Assembly: GCF_030851345.1 (NCBI RefSeq)
Contig: NZ_JALPNU010000029.1
Location: 1-41,839 of the forward strand
DNA: 41,839 nt
Reading direction: 5' to 3'
Source of the DNA: Marinifilum sp. D714
GTDB lineage: Bacteria > Bacteroidota > Bacteroidia > Bacteroidales > Marinifilaceae
In this document: piece after piece, positions 1-8,015 of the stretch
Layout: each line of letters starts with the position of its first letter
Position numbering within the stretch: position 1 is the first letter of the stretch
Made by a program: the position numbers and the translations under genes
The notes under the pieces: model-generated
Database searches by the model: none
Told to the model about the DNA's origin: nothing
Seen by the model: the letters and a program-made list of their open reading frames with translations, nothing else

Positions 1-20
1 AAGACTTTGGTTGTCTTTAG

Positions 21-93
21 TGATCCCTCTGGGGTTCGAACCCAGGACCCCAACATTAAAAGTGTTGTGCTCTACCAGCTGAGCTAAGGAATC
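21..93 (-). tRNA. tRNA-Lys (anticodon TTT)
   Basis: The minus strand folds into a full cloverleaf of 73 nt. The acceptor stem pairs GATTCCT with AGGGATC with one G-U, the D arm contains AGCTCAGCTGGTAGAGC, and the T arm is CTGGG-TTCGAAC-CCCAG. The anticodon stem CAACA/TGTTG encloses the loop CTTTTAA, so the anticodon is TTT, reading lysine AAA/AAG. The discriminator base is A and CCA is not encoded, so it must be added after transcription. Just downstream on the minus strand AAGAC (13-17) can pair with GTCTT (1-5), perhaps the start of a terminator cut off by the window edge. Confidence 0.96.
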
Positions 94-123
94 ATTGTGT
101 AGCCTTTGTTTTCAAAAGCGATG

Positions 124-155
124 CAAATATAGAGCGATTAAATTTAAATCGCAAA
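124..155 (-). promoter_or_regulatory. Promoter of tRNA-Lys
   Basis: On the minus strand TTTG (155-152) is followed after 20 nt by TATATTTG (131-124). This matches the Bacteroidota primary sigma consensus TTTG-N17-23-TAnnTTTG. Transcription would begin about 25 nt upstream of the mature tRNA 5' end. It is the best-formed promoter I found in the window. Confidence 0.75.
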
Positions 156-459
156 CTCAATTTTACGGAATTTGTAGGTTTTTCACCGCAGAAACCAACC
201 CGATTTAATTTATATCCTTGGTTCGTAAATTGATATAAAACCGAAAAGAAATTGAAAAAAAAATACAAAATTTAAAAAACTGCTTTGTCTGCTTATGATA
301 ATGGCCGTTTTTGGTGAAAAAATGAGCAAAATTTGATCTTCTTTTTAATTTCAAAAAATTGAAGAAGCTCGTAAAAAGCGTAAAAAATAATTCTAATTTT
401 GTGATTCATTATCTAAGTTCATGCAAATGGACACAAAAATTGCAAAATAAATCTTCCTT
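156..459. other. Intergenic region, nothing assigned
   Basis: AT-rich spacer between the divergent tRNA and the dehydrogenase gene. I see no open reading frame with coding character and no convincing promoter pair for the downstream gene. TTTG at 286-289 has only a weak -7 partner (CGTTTTTG). Confidence 0.4.
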
Positions 460-1269
460 ATGAATGATAAAATCGTAGTGATTACCGGAGCATCATCTGG
501 TATTGGAAAAGCATTGGCATTCGAGTTTGCTTCTCGTGGATCTAAAATTGTGCTTGCAGCAAGAAATGTTGAAAAACTAAAAGAAGTAGAAGAGGAGATT
601 CTTGCCAAAGGAAATGAGGTATTATCAGTAAAAACCGATGTTAGCATTGAGGAGGATTGTAAGAATTTAATTGACAAAACCGTTGAAAGATTCGGTGCAA
701 TTGATGTATTGATTAACAATGCAGGAATTTCGATGAGAGCGATGTTTGCAGATTTGGAATTGTCGGTGCTCAAACAATTGATGGACGTGAATTTTTGGGG
801 TACTGTATATTGTACAAAGTATGCAATGCCTTATATTACCAAAGCAAAAGGTTCGGTTGTGGGTGTAATTTCTATTGCAGGTTATATTGGCTTGCCAGCT
901 CGTACTGGATATTCGGCATCGAAATATGCAATTCGTGGATTCCTGGATACCTTAAGAGTTGAAAACCTAAAAACAGGTGTTCATGTTTTGGTGGCAGCAC
1001 CTGGCTTTACAGCATCTAATGTAAGAAATGTGGCTTTAACAGCTGATGGTTCTTCGCAGGGCGAAACACCACGTGACGAAAGCAAGATGATGAGTGCCGA
1101 AGAATGTGCACGTTTAATTGCCAATGCAGTTGTAAAGCGAAAAAGAGAGTTGATTATGACTTTTATGGAGGGGAAACTAACGGTATGGTTGAAAAAATGG
1201 TTCCCATCATTACTTGAAAAACTTACATATAATCATATGGCAAAGGAACCTAATTCTCCTTTAAAGTAA
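460..1269 (+). CDS. Short-chain dehydrogenase/reductase (SDR) family oxidoreductase
   Basis: A 269-residue classical SDR expected to be a cytoplasmic NAD(P)-dependent alcohol/ketone oxidoreductase. The Rossmann cofactor motif TGASSGIG is at residues 9-16, NNAG at 86-89, the structural Asn at 111, and the catalytic set Ser138, Tyr151 and Lys155 (YSASK) is intact. An Arg in the AARN stretch after beta-2 suggests NADP(H) preference, as is usual in this family. The C-terminal tail after residue 215 is basic and hydrophobic (VWLKKWFPSLLEK), as in 11-beta-HSD/DHRS7-like members that associate with membranes. The substrate cannot be told from the sequence. The gene stands alone and is closed by a terminator at 1286. 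Confidence 0.9.
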   Translation: MNDKIVVITGASSGIGKALAFEFASRGSKIVLAARNVEKLKEVEEEILAKGNEVLSVKTDVSIEEDCKNLIDKTVERFGAIDVLINNAGISMRAMFADLELSVLKQLMDVNFWGTVYCTKYAMPYITKAKGSVVGVISIAGYIGLPARTGYSASKYAIRGFLDTLRVENLKTGVHVLVAAPGFTASNVRNVALTADGSSQGETPRDESKMMSAEECARLIANAVVKRKRELIMTFMEGKLTVWLKKWFPSLLEKLTYNHMAKEPNSPLK

Positions 1270-1285
1270 AAAAGGATAATTTGAA

Positions 1286-1309
1286 GCGAGTTTAAATACT
1301 CGCTTTTTT
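1286..1309 (+). terminator. Rho-independent terminator after the SDR gene
   Basis: GCGAGT (1286-1291) pairs perfectly with ACTCGC (1298-1303) around a 6-nt loop and is followed by six T residues. Confidence 0.85.
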
Positions 1310-1398
1310 CTTGCATTTTGTAACATTTACAGGCCTTGTAAGTATAATTTACTTTTAAAAAACGGGTATCATACAATACATCTTCTACTACTTGACTA

Positions 1399-2121
1399 AT
1401 GGACAAATCTCACTTCAATACTTTTATCTTTTCCAACGCGAACAAGATATACTGCTATGTATTTTGTATTCTTAAGAATTCTGAACAAACCATTCAAATC
1501 GTTGGAAAAACATTCGAGGAGTGCTGGCACAAAAGGAAAGTGCTATCTCATTCCGATTTGACTCCTGTGTTTAAAATCGCGAGAGATTTGGCAAAAAAAG
1601 AAGTGAATAGTAAAATTGGATCGGGAGTAGCTCTTAATCAAAATGACGAAGTTGATCCTATACTGATACATTTTTGTAAGTTATTGGAAGAATTGGCCCC
1701 CATTCAAGCTGAGATCTTTTGTTTGCGCTCTTTGTTAAGAATGAGTATTGATGACATATCAAAAATTGTAGGACTCGGATTAAATAATGTACAGTCGATG
1801 TTGGCCGAAGCTCGAAAATTAATTCGTGTACAGGTGGACCCCGAAGGCATTCTAAAGGAATTTTCTTGTCATGAATTGCTTACCAAATACTATGCGGGAA
1901 GCACAAGCATAGAAGAGGAGGAGCAACTTCGCTTGTATGTATCTCGAATGGATTTATCGGAAATTCCGGAAATAGATCGGGAGTTGTTCCGCATGTTTTT
2001 AAAAATTGGAAATGCCGAAATCCCAATTGCGGGATCTGATATTTTACGCGATAAAATGAAAGAGCTACAGACGACAAAATTTCAAAGAGTATTGGCTAAA
2101 ATAAAAAAGCAATCCAAATAA
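1399..2121 (+). CDS. Divergent sigma-70/ECF-like protein with C-terminal extension
   Basis: 240 residues. Residues about 12-70 resemble ECF sigma region 2, and residues about 92-142 (from LLEELAPIQAEIFCLR to LAEARKLIR) resemble the region 4 helix-turn-helix. Both are weaker than in ordinary ECF factors: the -10 recognition part is short and the usual YRxSVVxP-type residues are not evident. After region 4 comes a stretch (CHELLTKYYAGSTSIEEEEQ, about 157-176) of the kind found in Bacteroidota anti-sigma and regulatory proteins (LLxKYxxGxTSxEEExxLxxY). The protein may thus join a sigma-like and an anti-sigma-like part, or be a degenerate regulator that no longer binds polymerase. There is no membrane segment and no FecR-type partner next door. 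The sigma assignment is moderate; the tail assignment is tentative. Confidence 0.6.
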   Translation: MDKSHFNTFIFSNANKIYCYVFCILKNSEQTIQIVGKTFEECWHKRKVLSHSDLTPVFKIARDLAKKEVNSKIGSGVALNQNDEVDPILIHFCKLLEELAPIQAEIFCLRSLLRMSIDDISKIVGLGLNNVQSMLAEARKLIRVQVDPEGILKEFSCHELLTKYYAGSTSIEEEEQLRLYVSRMDLSEIPEIDRELFRMFLKIGNAEIPIAGSDILRDKMKELQTTKFQRVLAKIKKQSK

Positions 2122-2135
2122 GGATTGCTTTCTGT
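2107..2135. terminator. Bidirectional terminator overlapping a stop codon
   Basis: AAGCAATCC (2107-2115) pairs with GGATTGCTT (2122-2130) around a 6-nt loop that contains the TAA stop of the sigma-like gene. A-rich sequence on the left and T-rich sequence on the right make it usable in both directions, which suits the convergent YitT gene. Confidence 0.75.
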
Positions 2136-2176
2136 TTTTATAAGGAACTGCATTATTTACATTGAACTCACGTTAA

Positions 2177-3187
2177 TCATGCAGGTTTATCATCTAAAGA
2201 TTTAAATCCTTTCCCCAAAATTTCGTTGGTTTCCATAACCGTTACAAAGGCTTCAGGATCGATTGAGTGGATGTAATCCTGGAGCATCGATAATTCACGG
2301 CGGTTAACTACCATGAAAATCATATTTTTTTCACTTCCGTCATACATTCCGGTTCCTTTTAAGAAAGTGCCACCTCTGTTCATATCTCCAATTACCTTGT
2401 TTTTGATCTCTTCGTATTGATCCGATACAATAAATAAAGCTTTTTCGTAGGATGAACCTTGCAAGGTAATATCAGTAACCTTACCAATAATAAATAGTAC
2501 TACCAGCGAATACAATGGAATTTGCCAATCGAGTTGGATGTATAAACAACTTAAAACGATTAGAAAATCGATATAAATAACGGTTTGACCAAGTGGTGTT
2601 TTTGCGAATTTAGCAACAATCATTGCCAAAATATCCGAACCTGCCGAAGTAGCTCTGGCTTTTAGAATTAAACCCAAGCCAAATCCAATAAAAATACCTC
2701 CGAAAATACAGGAAAGCAATACGTCATCAACCAATGGAATTACGCCCCACCAGGCTGTAATTGTATCTAAAAACAAAGCGCACAACACAAAAGACAGTAT
2801 GGTTTTTATACCAAATCGTGGTCCTAAAACTTTTACACCAATAAAGCTTAACGGAATATTAATAGCCAAACTTGCAATCCCAACTGGAATTCCTCCACCA
2901 AACTTTCGAAACAAATCGTTTGAATAATCCATAAAGTGGTACAGGATACTCGAGAAGAATCCGGTATAATCATCAGGATTTAAAGTGCCAAACAAACCTT
3001 GAGGAAATAGACCTTGAGTCAGTTTGTTGATTACAATTCCGATTCCATAAATACTACCTGGAACCAAATCGTGCGGAACTATAAAGAATACAAAGCCAGC
3101 AGCCATGATAAATGCTCCGACAATAACCAGTGAGTAATTATAAAACCATTTTCCTGAGAAAATTGCGTCTTTTTGTATAAAAGCCAA
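2177..3187 (-). CDS. YitT family membrane protein (DUF2179)
   Basis: 336 residues. Five or so hydrophobic segments (roughly 18-38, 92-118, 125-148, 155-178 and 200-226) form the YitT membrane domain. It is followed by a soluble C-terminal DUF2179 domain from about 245 to 330, with the typical run NRGGTFLKGTGMYDGSEKNM and a VVNRREL segment. The family is widespread in Bacteroidota and Firmicutes and its transport role is not established, so I give no substrate. The length is somewhat above the usual 280-300 residues because of an insertion between the first two membrane segments (about 55-90). The gene converges on the sigma-like gene. Confidence 0.88.
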   Translation of the reverse strand: MAFIQKDAIFSGKWFYNYSLVIVGAFIMAAGFVFFIVPHDLVPGSIYGIGIVINKLTQGLFPQGLFGTLNPDDYTGFFSSILYHFMDYSNDLFRKFGGGIPVGIASLAINIPLSFIGVKVLGPRFGIKTILSFVLCALFLDTITAWWGVIPLVDDVLLSCIFGGIFIGFGLGLILKARATSAGSDILAMIVAKFAKTPLGQTVIYIDFLIVLSCLYIQLDWQIPLYSLVVLFIIGKVTDITLQGSSYEKALFIVSDQYEEIKNKVIGDMNRGGTFLKGTGMYDGSEKNMIFMVVNRRELSMLQDYIHSIDPEAFVTVMETNEILGKGFKSLDDKPA

Positions 3188-3246
3188 AGTGAATATGTTT
3201 TTTAGTGTGTAAGCTTTAAATTAATTGTAAGAATAGTAAGATTCTG

Positions 3247-3254
3247 CAAAAATA
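3247..3254 (-). promoter_or_regulatory. Candidate -7 box for the YitT gene
   Basis: The minus strand reads TATTTTTG, a match to TAnnTTTG, 60 nt upstream of the ATG. The only candidate -33 element (TTGG, 3283-3280) is 25 nt away, longer than usual. Confidence 0.4.
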
Positions 3255-3371
3255 AATAATTTTTAGAGGAATACTTGGCCCAATCTGCGCTATTTTCAGA
3301 GATTTTCTTTGAGGAAAGGTTGTTTTACCGATAAAGAATTGATTGTTTTGCATTAGATTCAATACAAGATT

Positions 3372-3920
3372 ATGAGAGCAAGTATCAGTAGACTGATCAT
3401 GAGAATGTTCGGTTGGAAATATATTGGTGATATTCCGGAAGTAAAAAAAGCTGTAATTATTGCAGTTCCTCACACTTCCAATTGGGATTTTGTTTGGGGA
3501 AAGTTGGCTTTTCTGTCGCACAATGTAAAAACTACCATTTTAATGAAGAAAGAACTCTATGTTTTTCCATTAAAATATCTTCTAAAATCATGGGGAGTAA
3601 TTCCGGTTGATCGATCGAAAAAAGGGAATATGACCGATCAATTGGCCGAAGAGTTTTCGAAAAGAGAATCTCTATATATTTCAATAGCACCAGAAGGCAG
3701 CAGAAGTTTGAGAACAGACTGGAAGAAAGGATTTTACTTTATCGCTTTAAAAGCAAATGTACCCATTTACCTGGCGGAAATCAATTATGAGGATAAAACC
3801 TTAACTTGTGGAGAACCTTTTTATCCTACAGGAAATGTTGAAGAGGATATGAAAATTATTAAGAGCAATTATATAAACTCAAAGCCAAAACATCCTGAGA
3901 AATTTTCTACTGGCTTGTAA
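3372..3920 (+). CDS. 1-acyl-sn-glycerol-3-phosphate acyltransferase-like protein
   Basis: 182 residues, a compact member of the PlsC/LPLAT superfamily, which moves fatty acyl groups onto lysophosphatidate or related acceptors at the inner face of the cytoplasmic membrane. The HX4D catalytic motif is HTSNWD (His34, Asp39) and the phosphate-binding motif is PEGSRS (107-112), which replaces the more common PEGTRS. No clear membrane helix is present; this is typical of the short Bacteroidota form. The nitrilase-family gene follows after 11 nt, so the two are probably cotranscribed. The exact acceptor is not known. Confidence 0.85.
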   Translation: MRASISRLIMRMFGWKYIGDIPEVKKAVIIAVPHTSNWDFVWGKLAFLSHNVKTTILMKKELYVFPLKYLLKSWGVIPVDRSKKGNMTDQLAEEFSKRESLYISIAPEGSRSLRTDWKKGFYFIALKANVPIYLAEINYEDKTLTCGEPFYPTGNVEEDMKIIKSNYINSKPKHPEKFSTGL

Positions 3921-3931
3921 ATTTGTTTGTT

Positions 3932-4720
3932 ATGTCCGATCTGTTAAAAGTTAGCTTGGTTCAATCCGAATTGATTTGGGGAGATGTAGAAGCCAATTTG
4001 AATCATTTTTCTGAACTCCTTGGAAAAATTGAGGAGGAAAGTGATTTAATCGTCTTACCAGAGATGTTTACTTCTGGGTTTTTGATGAAGAACAAAGACA
4101 AGGTTTCGCCATTTGCTGAGATGACAATTAGTTGGATGCAGAAATGGGCATCGCAGCTTCAAACTGTAATACTGGGAAGCATTATTGTTGAAGAAAACTC
4201 TGAGTATTACAACAGGTTATATGTTGTAAATGCAGAGGGAGTTATGGCCCATTACGATAAAAGACATTTGTTTCGAATGGGAGAAGAAGAAAAGCATTTT
4301 CGAGCAGGAAATGAGCGAGTGATTTTTACGATTGGAAAATGGAGAATTTGCCCATTAGTTTGCTACGATTTGCGCTTCCCGGTTTGGAGTCGAGGAGTTG
4401 ATGAATATGATTTATTGCTGTATGTTGCCAACTGGCCTCAACCCCGAAGAGAAGTATGGAACACCCTTTTAAAAGCAAGAGCAATTGAAAATCAGAGTTA
4501 TGTGATAGGTGTGAATCGAGTAGGGGAAGATGGTATGAATTTATCATACACAGGAGATTCATCCCTTTTCGATGCCAAAGGAAAGCTTCTTACAAAATGT
4601 GAAGATCATAAAACAATCATTCAAACTTACAGCATAAGTTTGAGCCAATTAAACAATTTTAGGACCAAATTTCCTGTGCATCTTGATGCAGATTCATTTC
4701 AAATAAACAAGTATTACTGA
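3932..4720 (+). CDS. Nitrilase-family amidohydrolase, omega-amidase (YafV/NIT2-like)
   Basis: A 262-residue carbon-nitrogen hydrolase. The Glu-Lys-Cys triad is at Glu44 (VLPEMFTSGF), Lys110 (HYDKRHLF) and Cys144 (PLVCYDLRFPVWSR). The CYDLRFPVWSR signature and the HLF motif are characteristic of YafV-type omega-amidases, which hydrolyse alpha-ketoglutaramate and alpha-ketosuccinamate from transamination of glutamine and asparagine, including the methionine salvage transaminase step. I start at ATG 3932 because the frame extends upstream only to a TTG. The gene lies 11 nt behind the acyltransferase. A 53-bp repeat follows about 40 nt after its stop. Confidence 0.88.
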   Translation: MSDLLKVSLVQSELIWGDVEANLNHFSELLGKIEEESDLIVLPEMFTSGFLMKNKDKVSPFAEMTISWMQKWASQLQTVILGSIIVEENSEYYNRLYVVNAEGVMAHYDKRHLFRMGEEEKHFRAGNERVIFTIGKWRICPLVCYDLRFPVWSRGVDEYDLLLYVANWPQPRREVWNTLLKARAIENQSYVIGVNRVGEDGMNLSYTGDSSLFDAKGKLLTKCEDHKTIIQTYSISLSQLNNFRTKFPVHLDADSFQINKYY

Positions 4721-4762
4721 TTACGAATCAAAGCGATTGATAAAAAACAGTCTGTGATTCTG

Positions 4763-4815
4763 TATCGGCATTTCAATTTAATATTTCAAAGTTTCGCTTT
4801 AAGCTGACTTTGAAA
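4763..4815 (+). repeat. 53-bp palindromic intergenic repeat, copy A
   Basis: Matches the reverse complement of 18546-18598 at 49 of 53 positions. The right half forms a hairpin with arms TTTCAAAGT (4784-4792) and ACTTTGAAA (4807-4815), with an inner GCTT/AAGC pairing. It lies 43 nt after the omega-amidase stop, has no T tract, and is followed by the blaI promoter region. Family unknown; it behaves like a REP/MITE-type intergenic element. Confidence 0.75.
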
Positions 4816-4893
4816 TTTAAATGGTATAATAATACTATTACATCAAGCTATTGGTAGCTTATTGATTTTATTGATGATTTTTATTCATCAGTA

Positions 4894-4924
4894 TTGGAAA
4901 ACTAAATATATAGTTCTATATTTA
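4894..4924 (+). promoter_or_regulatory. blaI promoter with embedded operator dyad
   Basis: TTGG (4894-4897) and TATATTTA (4917-4924) are separated by exactly 19 nt and approximate the Bacteroidota TTTG/TAnnTTTG promoter. The spacer is filled by the dyad AACTA-N6-TAGTT (4900-4915). The same dyad recurs at 7214-7229 and 8016-8031. A second inverted repeat overlaps it, with TAAATATA (4903-4910) facing TATATTTA (4917-4924). BlaI-type repressors bind dyads with CTACA/TGTAG-like halves inside promoters, so autorepression by promoter occlusion is a natural reading (inference). Confidence 0.6.
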
Positions 4925-4993
4925 AGTCAGAAGTCAAAAAACAAGATTTATAAACAAAAACAAATTGTCCCACTTTAAATAATACAAATAATA

Positions 4994-5368
4994 ATGAAAG
5001 AATTAACTAGGGCTGAAGAACAGGTGATGCAGATCCTTTGGGAACTTGAAAGTGCCTTTGTAAAGGAAGTAATAGAGCGCATTCCTGAGCCAAAACCAGC
5101 TTACAATACCGTTTCAACAATTGTTCGAATTCTTGAGAAAAAAGGATTTGTTGGGCATGTTGCATTCGGTAAAAGTCATAGATATCACCCATTAATTACC
5201 AAAAAAGAATATACTCGCAAATTCATGAAAGGATTTGTAAGAAATTATTTCTCGAACTCCTACCGTGATATGGTATCCTTCTTTGCAAAGGAAGAGCAGG
5301 TTAGCTTATCGGAATTGGAAGAGGTTAAAAGAATGGTTGAAGAGCAAATAAAAAAGCAAAGCTCTTAA
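4994..5368 (+). CDS. BlaI/MecI/CopY family transcriptional repressor
   Basis: 124 residues, the normal length. The winged helix (about 1-70) begins LTRAEEQVMQILWE and continues with YNTVSTIVRILEKKG, both typical of BlaI/MecI. The C-terminal dimerisation helices span 70-124. In staphylococcal BlaI the activating protease cuts at an Asn-Phe bond in the stretch NFVEKEDLS; the matching stretch here is SFFAKEEQVS (about 95-104), so a Phe-flanked cleavage site is plausible. The gene is 13 nt upstream of the M56 peptidase gene, the usual repressor-sensor pair. In Bacteroidota such pairs are common outside beta-lactamase loci, so a resistance role should not be assumed. Confidence 0.93.
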   Translation: MKELTRAEEQVMQILWELESAFVKEVIERIPEPKPAYNTVSTIVRILEKKGFVGHVAFGKSHRYHPLITKKEYTRKFMKGFVRNYFSNSYRDMVSFFAKEEQVSLSELEEVKRMVEEQIKKQSS

Positions 5369-5381
5369 AAATTATCGGTGA

Positions 5382-7193
5382 ATGGTAACAGGCGTAATTC
5401 TATATTTTTTACAATCAGCAATTTGCATGGCATTCTTTTATGCCTTGTATTGGTTGTTTCTGAAAAGGGATACCTTTTTCAGGATCAACCGTGTGTTCTT
5501 GATGCTGACTTTGGCCGCCTCGTTACTAATTCCATCTCTTAAAATACCTTTTCAGCTTGAATCAAATCCAGTAGCATCAGACTATGCAATGCTTGATGCA
5601 GTTGTACTAACTTCTCAGCAATATTTGAGTGCAAATATGTTGCAGGAAGTTGTGGTTACTGCCGATAATCATATTAATTGGTACCAGTATATTGGATTTA
5701 TATATCTGATCGGATTATTATTACTCACTCTTCGTTTTTTCAAAAACCTGATTCAATTGTTTATTTGGACCAGAACAAATAAAAGAATTCGTGAGAATGG
5801 AGTACAGTTGGTAGTAATGAAGGATGATTATCCGCCATTCTCATTTTTAAATGCAATTTTCGTAAGCAATCAGGATTATAAAAAACCAGGATTTTCTTCC
5901 ATATTGGCTCATGAAAGAGTACATGTTGATCAATTGCATACATTCGATCTTTTGGTATTGGAAGTGCTTACGGTTGTTTTTTGGATTAATCCCTTTGTTT
6001 GGATGTACAAAAGTTCTATCCAGGAAGTACACGAGTATTTAGCTGATGACAAGGTGGTGAATGGTTCGGTTAACCCGAATGAATACAAAATGCATATTGT
6101 CAATCAATTTGCAGGAGGTGATTTATTCCGATTGGCAAATAATTTTGGTCAATCAACATTGAAGAAAAGAATTTCGATGTTGGGTAAAATTAAAACTCCA
6201 AAGATTGCGTTGGTTAAACTTTTACTGTTGCTTCCAATTGTTTTGGTATTATTATCAGCCTTCGCTTTTACGATTGAAGAAAAGGAAAAACTTTCCCAAG
6301 ATTTTTCATTTAATGAATTTATTCCTGATGGATTAAAGCAATTCTATTCTTTTTCGGATAGACAATACTCTACATACGATGATGAATTGCACTTCATTCA
6401 AGGATCAGCTGCAAGTGGTATTTCAGCATTAAAGCATAAGGAAGAAGTAAGCCCGAATCAAATTTATAGAATTGCTGATGAAATGCCTGAATATCCCGGA
6501 GGTATAAATGTATTGAAGAAGTATATCGCCAATGAAATAAGATATCCTAAGGCAGCAAAGAAAAACAAAACGGAAGGAAAAGTATTTATTAGTTTTGTTG
6601 TTGGGAAATCAGGAGAAGTTAAAAATGTATATGTAAATAAAGGTGTTTCCCCTGAATTGGATAAAGAAGCGTTGAGGGTAGTAAAGGGATTGCCTAATTG
6701 GACTCCAGGGAAGCATAAAGGTAATTTGGTAAATGTGGCTTATACATTTCCTATTGATTTTAAATTGAAAGATTTTGTAATTGAACAACCAATAGTGATT
6801 AGAAAACCAGTTTTTGCAAGAATTAAAAATGCTTCGGATTATCATACTGATAATTTAGCGAAATTGGAAAATTACAATCAGGAATATACAGTTGTTGAGA
6901 AAATGCCAGAATTCCCAGGAGGAAATGGAAGCTTAAGAAAGTGGGTTGCTCGAAATTTAAGATATCCAATCTTGGCTGCAGAACAAGGTTACGAAGGGAA
7001 GGTGTATGTGAAATTCAATGTGAATAAAGATGGCAGTGTTTCGGATGCAAAAATTATAAAAGGTGCTAATGTGGAGTTAAATGAAGAGGCTCTTCGTGTT
7101 ATTAATAGTATGCCTTATTGGATTCCGGGAGAGCAACAAGGAATAAAAGTTAAGGTGAGTTATACAATTCCTATTCGTTTTGCTTTGAAATAA
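5382..7193 (+). CDS. M56 (BlaR1-type) metallopeptidase fused to two TonB C-terminal domains
   Basis: 603 residues. N-terminal membrane segments lie at about 5-27, 36-52 and 101-120. The zinc motif HERVH is at 177-181, with the downstream acidic helix SIQEVHEYLAD at 212-222. Another hydrophobic span (LVKLLLLLPIVLVLLSAFAF) follows near 275-297. The periplasmic part then carries two TonB C-terminal-like domains beginning MPEYPGG (368) and MPEFPGG (508), each ending in the usual xPIxFxLK strand. In BlaR1 the periplasmic module is a penicillin-binding sensor; here TonB domains take its place, so the signal may come from an outer-membrane or peptidoglycan partner (inference). The expected target is the BlaI-type repressor 13 nt upstream. 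Confidence 0.9.
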   Translation: MVTGVILYFLQSAICMAFFYALYWLFLKRDTFFRINRVFLMLTLAASLLIPSLKIPFQLESNPVASDYAMLDAVVLTSQQYLSANMLQEVVVTADNHINWYQYIGFIYLIGLLLLTLRFFKNLIQLFIWTRTNKRIRENGVQLVVMKDDYPPFSFLNAIFVSNQDYKKPGFSSILAHERVHVDQLHTFDLLVLEVLTVVFWINPFVWMYKSSIQEVHEYLADDKVVNGSVNPNEYKMHIVNQFAGGDLFRLANNFGQSTLKKRISMLGKIKTPKIALVKLLLLLPIVLVLLSAFAFTIEEKEKLSQDFSFNEFIPDGLKQFYSFSDRQYSTYDDELHFIQGSAASGISALKHKEEVSPNQIYRIADEMPEYPGGINVLKKYIANEIRYPKAAKKNKTEGKVFISFVVGKSGEVKNVYVNKGVSPELDKEALRVVKGLPNWTPGKHKGNLVNVAYTFPIDFKLKDFVIEQPIVIRKPVFARIKNASDYHTDNLAKLENYNQEYTVVEKMPEFPGGNGSLRKWVARNLRYPILAAEQGYEGKVYVKFNVNKDGSVSDAKIIKGANVELNEEALRVINSMPYWIPGEQQGIKVKVSYTIPIRFALK

Positions 7194-7213
7194 TAAAATT
7201 TTTTACGTATATT

Positions 7214-7248
7214 AACTAAGAAATTAGTTCTAAGGACTAATTTCTTAG
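7214..7248 (+). promoter_or_regulatory. Operator dyad within a 13-bp inverted repeat, between the M56 gene and tonB paralogue 1
   Basis: AACTA-N6-TAGTT (7214-7229) is the dyad also seen at 4900 and 8016. Over 20 nt (TATTAACTAAGAAATTAGTT) it is identical to the site at 8016. Its right part joins a larger perfect inverted repeat, CTAAGAAATTAGT (7216-7228) with ACTAATTTCTTAG (7236-7248). There is no T tract, so it is more likely a protein-binding site than a terminator. Confidence 0.55.
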
Positions 7249-7294
7249 GAATAAAACCCAAAACCAATTTATTGTCTAACCAAAATTCAATGTT

Positions 7295-7999
7295 ATGGAA
7301 GTAAAAAAGAATCCCCGTTACGATTTAGAAAAGAAAAGAGGAATGTTCTTACAAATCGGTTTTTTGCTGAGTTTTTTAATTGTTTTAGCCGCTTTTGAAT
7401 ACAAAACACCAGTTGCCGAAACTGAGGAATTGACCATGGATATCCTTGAAGAAACTGATGAAATTATTCCAATTACTGTACAGGATAAACCCAAACCTAA
7501 AGAGCAGCCAAAAGTAAAGTTGATGGAATTGGCAGAACTTTTATTAGCAGATGACGACGAAGAAATTGATGATCTTGAGATCGAAGATGCAAGCATATCA
7601 GAAGATGATGAATTTGATATTGTTGCTGTAAATGAAGATGATGAAGAAGTTGATGAAGATACGCCATTTGTGAAAGTGGAGCAGATGCCAGTTTTTAATC
7701 CCAGAAAGAACAAAACTTACGAGCAAGGACAACGAGATTTGTTCATTACCATGCAAAAAATGGCTCGTTATCCTACAATTGCCCAGGAAAATGGAATACA
7801 AGGAAAAGTGTTTGTAAGATTTGTTGTCACCAAAACTGGTGAAGTTGCTAACATTAAAGTGGTTCGTTCAGTTGATCCATCACTAGATAAAGAAGCCGTT
7901 AGAGTAGTTAGTAATTTGCCTAAATTTAAGCCAGGTATGCAAAGAAATAGACCTGTAAGTGTTTGGTTTAGCGGATATATTTCGTTTGTGCTGCAATAA
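7295..7999 (+). CDS. TonB-domain protein, paralogue 1
   Basis: 234 residues. A short cytoplasmic start (NPRYDLEKKR) is followed by one membrane anchor (about 17-34), a periplasmic linker, and a TonB C-terminal domain from about residue 128 (MPVFNP) to the last strand SVWFSGYISFVLQ. TonB proteins transmit proton-motive energy from ExbBD to outer-membrane receptors. Here the linker has one short Pro/Lys patch (DKPKPKEQPK) and is otherwise strongly acidic (runs of Asp/Glu at 88-120), unlike the usual long Pro-Lys linker. No exbB or exbD is nearby. It is the first of three paralogues with the same N-terminus, length and architecture, behind the BlaI/M56 pair. A structural or sensory role is as likely as energy transduction. 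Confidence 0.85.
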   Translation: MEVKKNPRYDLEKKRGMFLQIGFLLSFLIVLAAFEYKTPVAETEELTMDILEETDEIIPITVQDKPKPKEQPKVKLMELAELLLADDDEEIDDLEIEDASISEDDEFDIVAVNEDDEEVDEDTPFVKVEQMPVFNPRKNKTYEQGQRDLFITMQKMARYPTIAQENGIQGKVFVRFVVTKTGEVANIKVVRSVDPSLDKEAVRVVSNLPKFKPGMQRNRPVSVWFSGYISFVLQ

Positions 8000-8015
8000 T
8001 TTTTTTCTAGGTATT

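Noticed and set aside
393-773. Minus-strand open frame of 126 codons opposite the SDR gene
   Set aside because: Serine-rich, low-complexity antisense of a clearly conserved SDR; no domain and no promoter.
4994-7193. Beta-lactam resistance locus
   Set aside because: The BlaI/M56 pair is present, but there is no penicillin-binding sensor domain and no beta-lactamase or PBP2a gene; TonB domains point to another role.
7318-7713. Minus-strand frame of 131 codons with long Ser runs
   Set aside because: The Ser runs are the mirror of Asp/Glu codons (GAT/GAA) in the acidic linker of tonB paralogue 1; not a gene.
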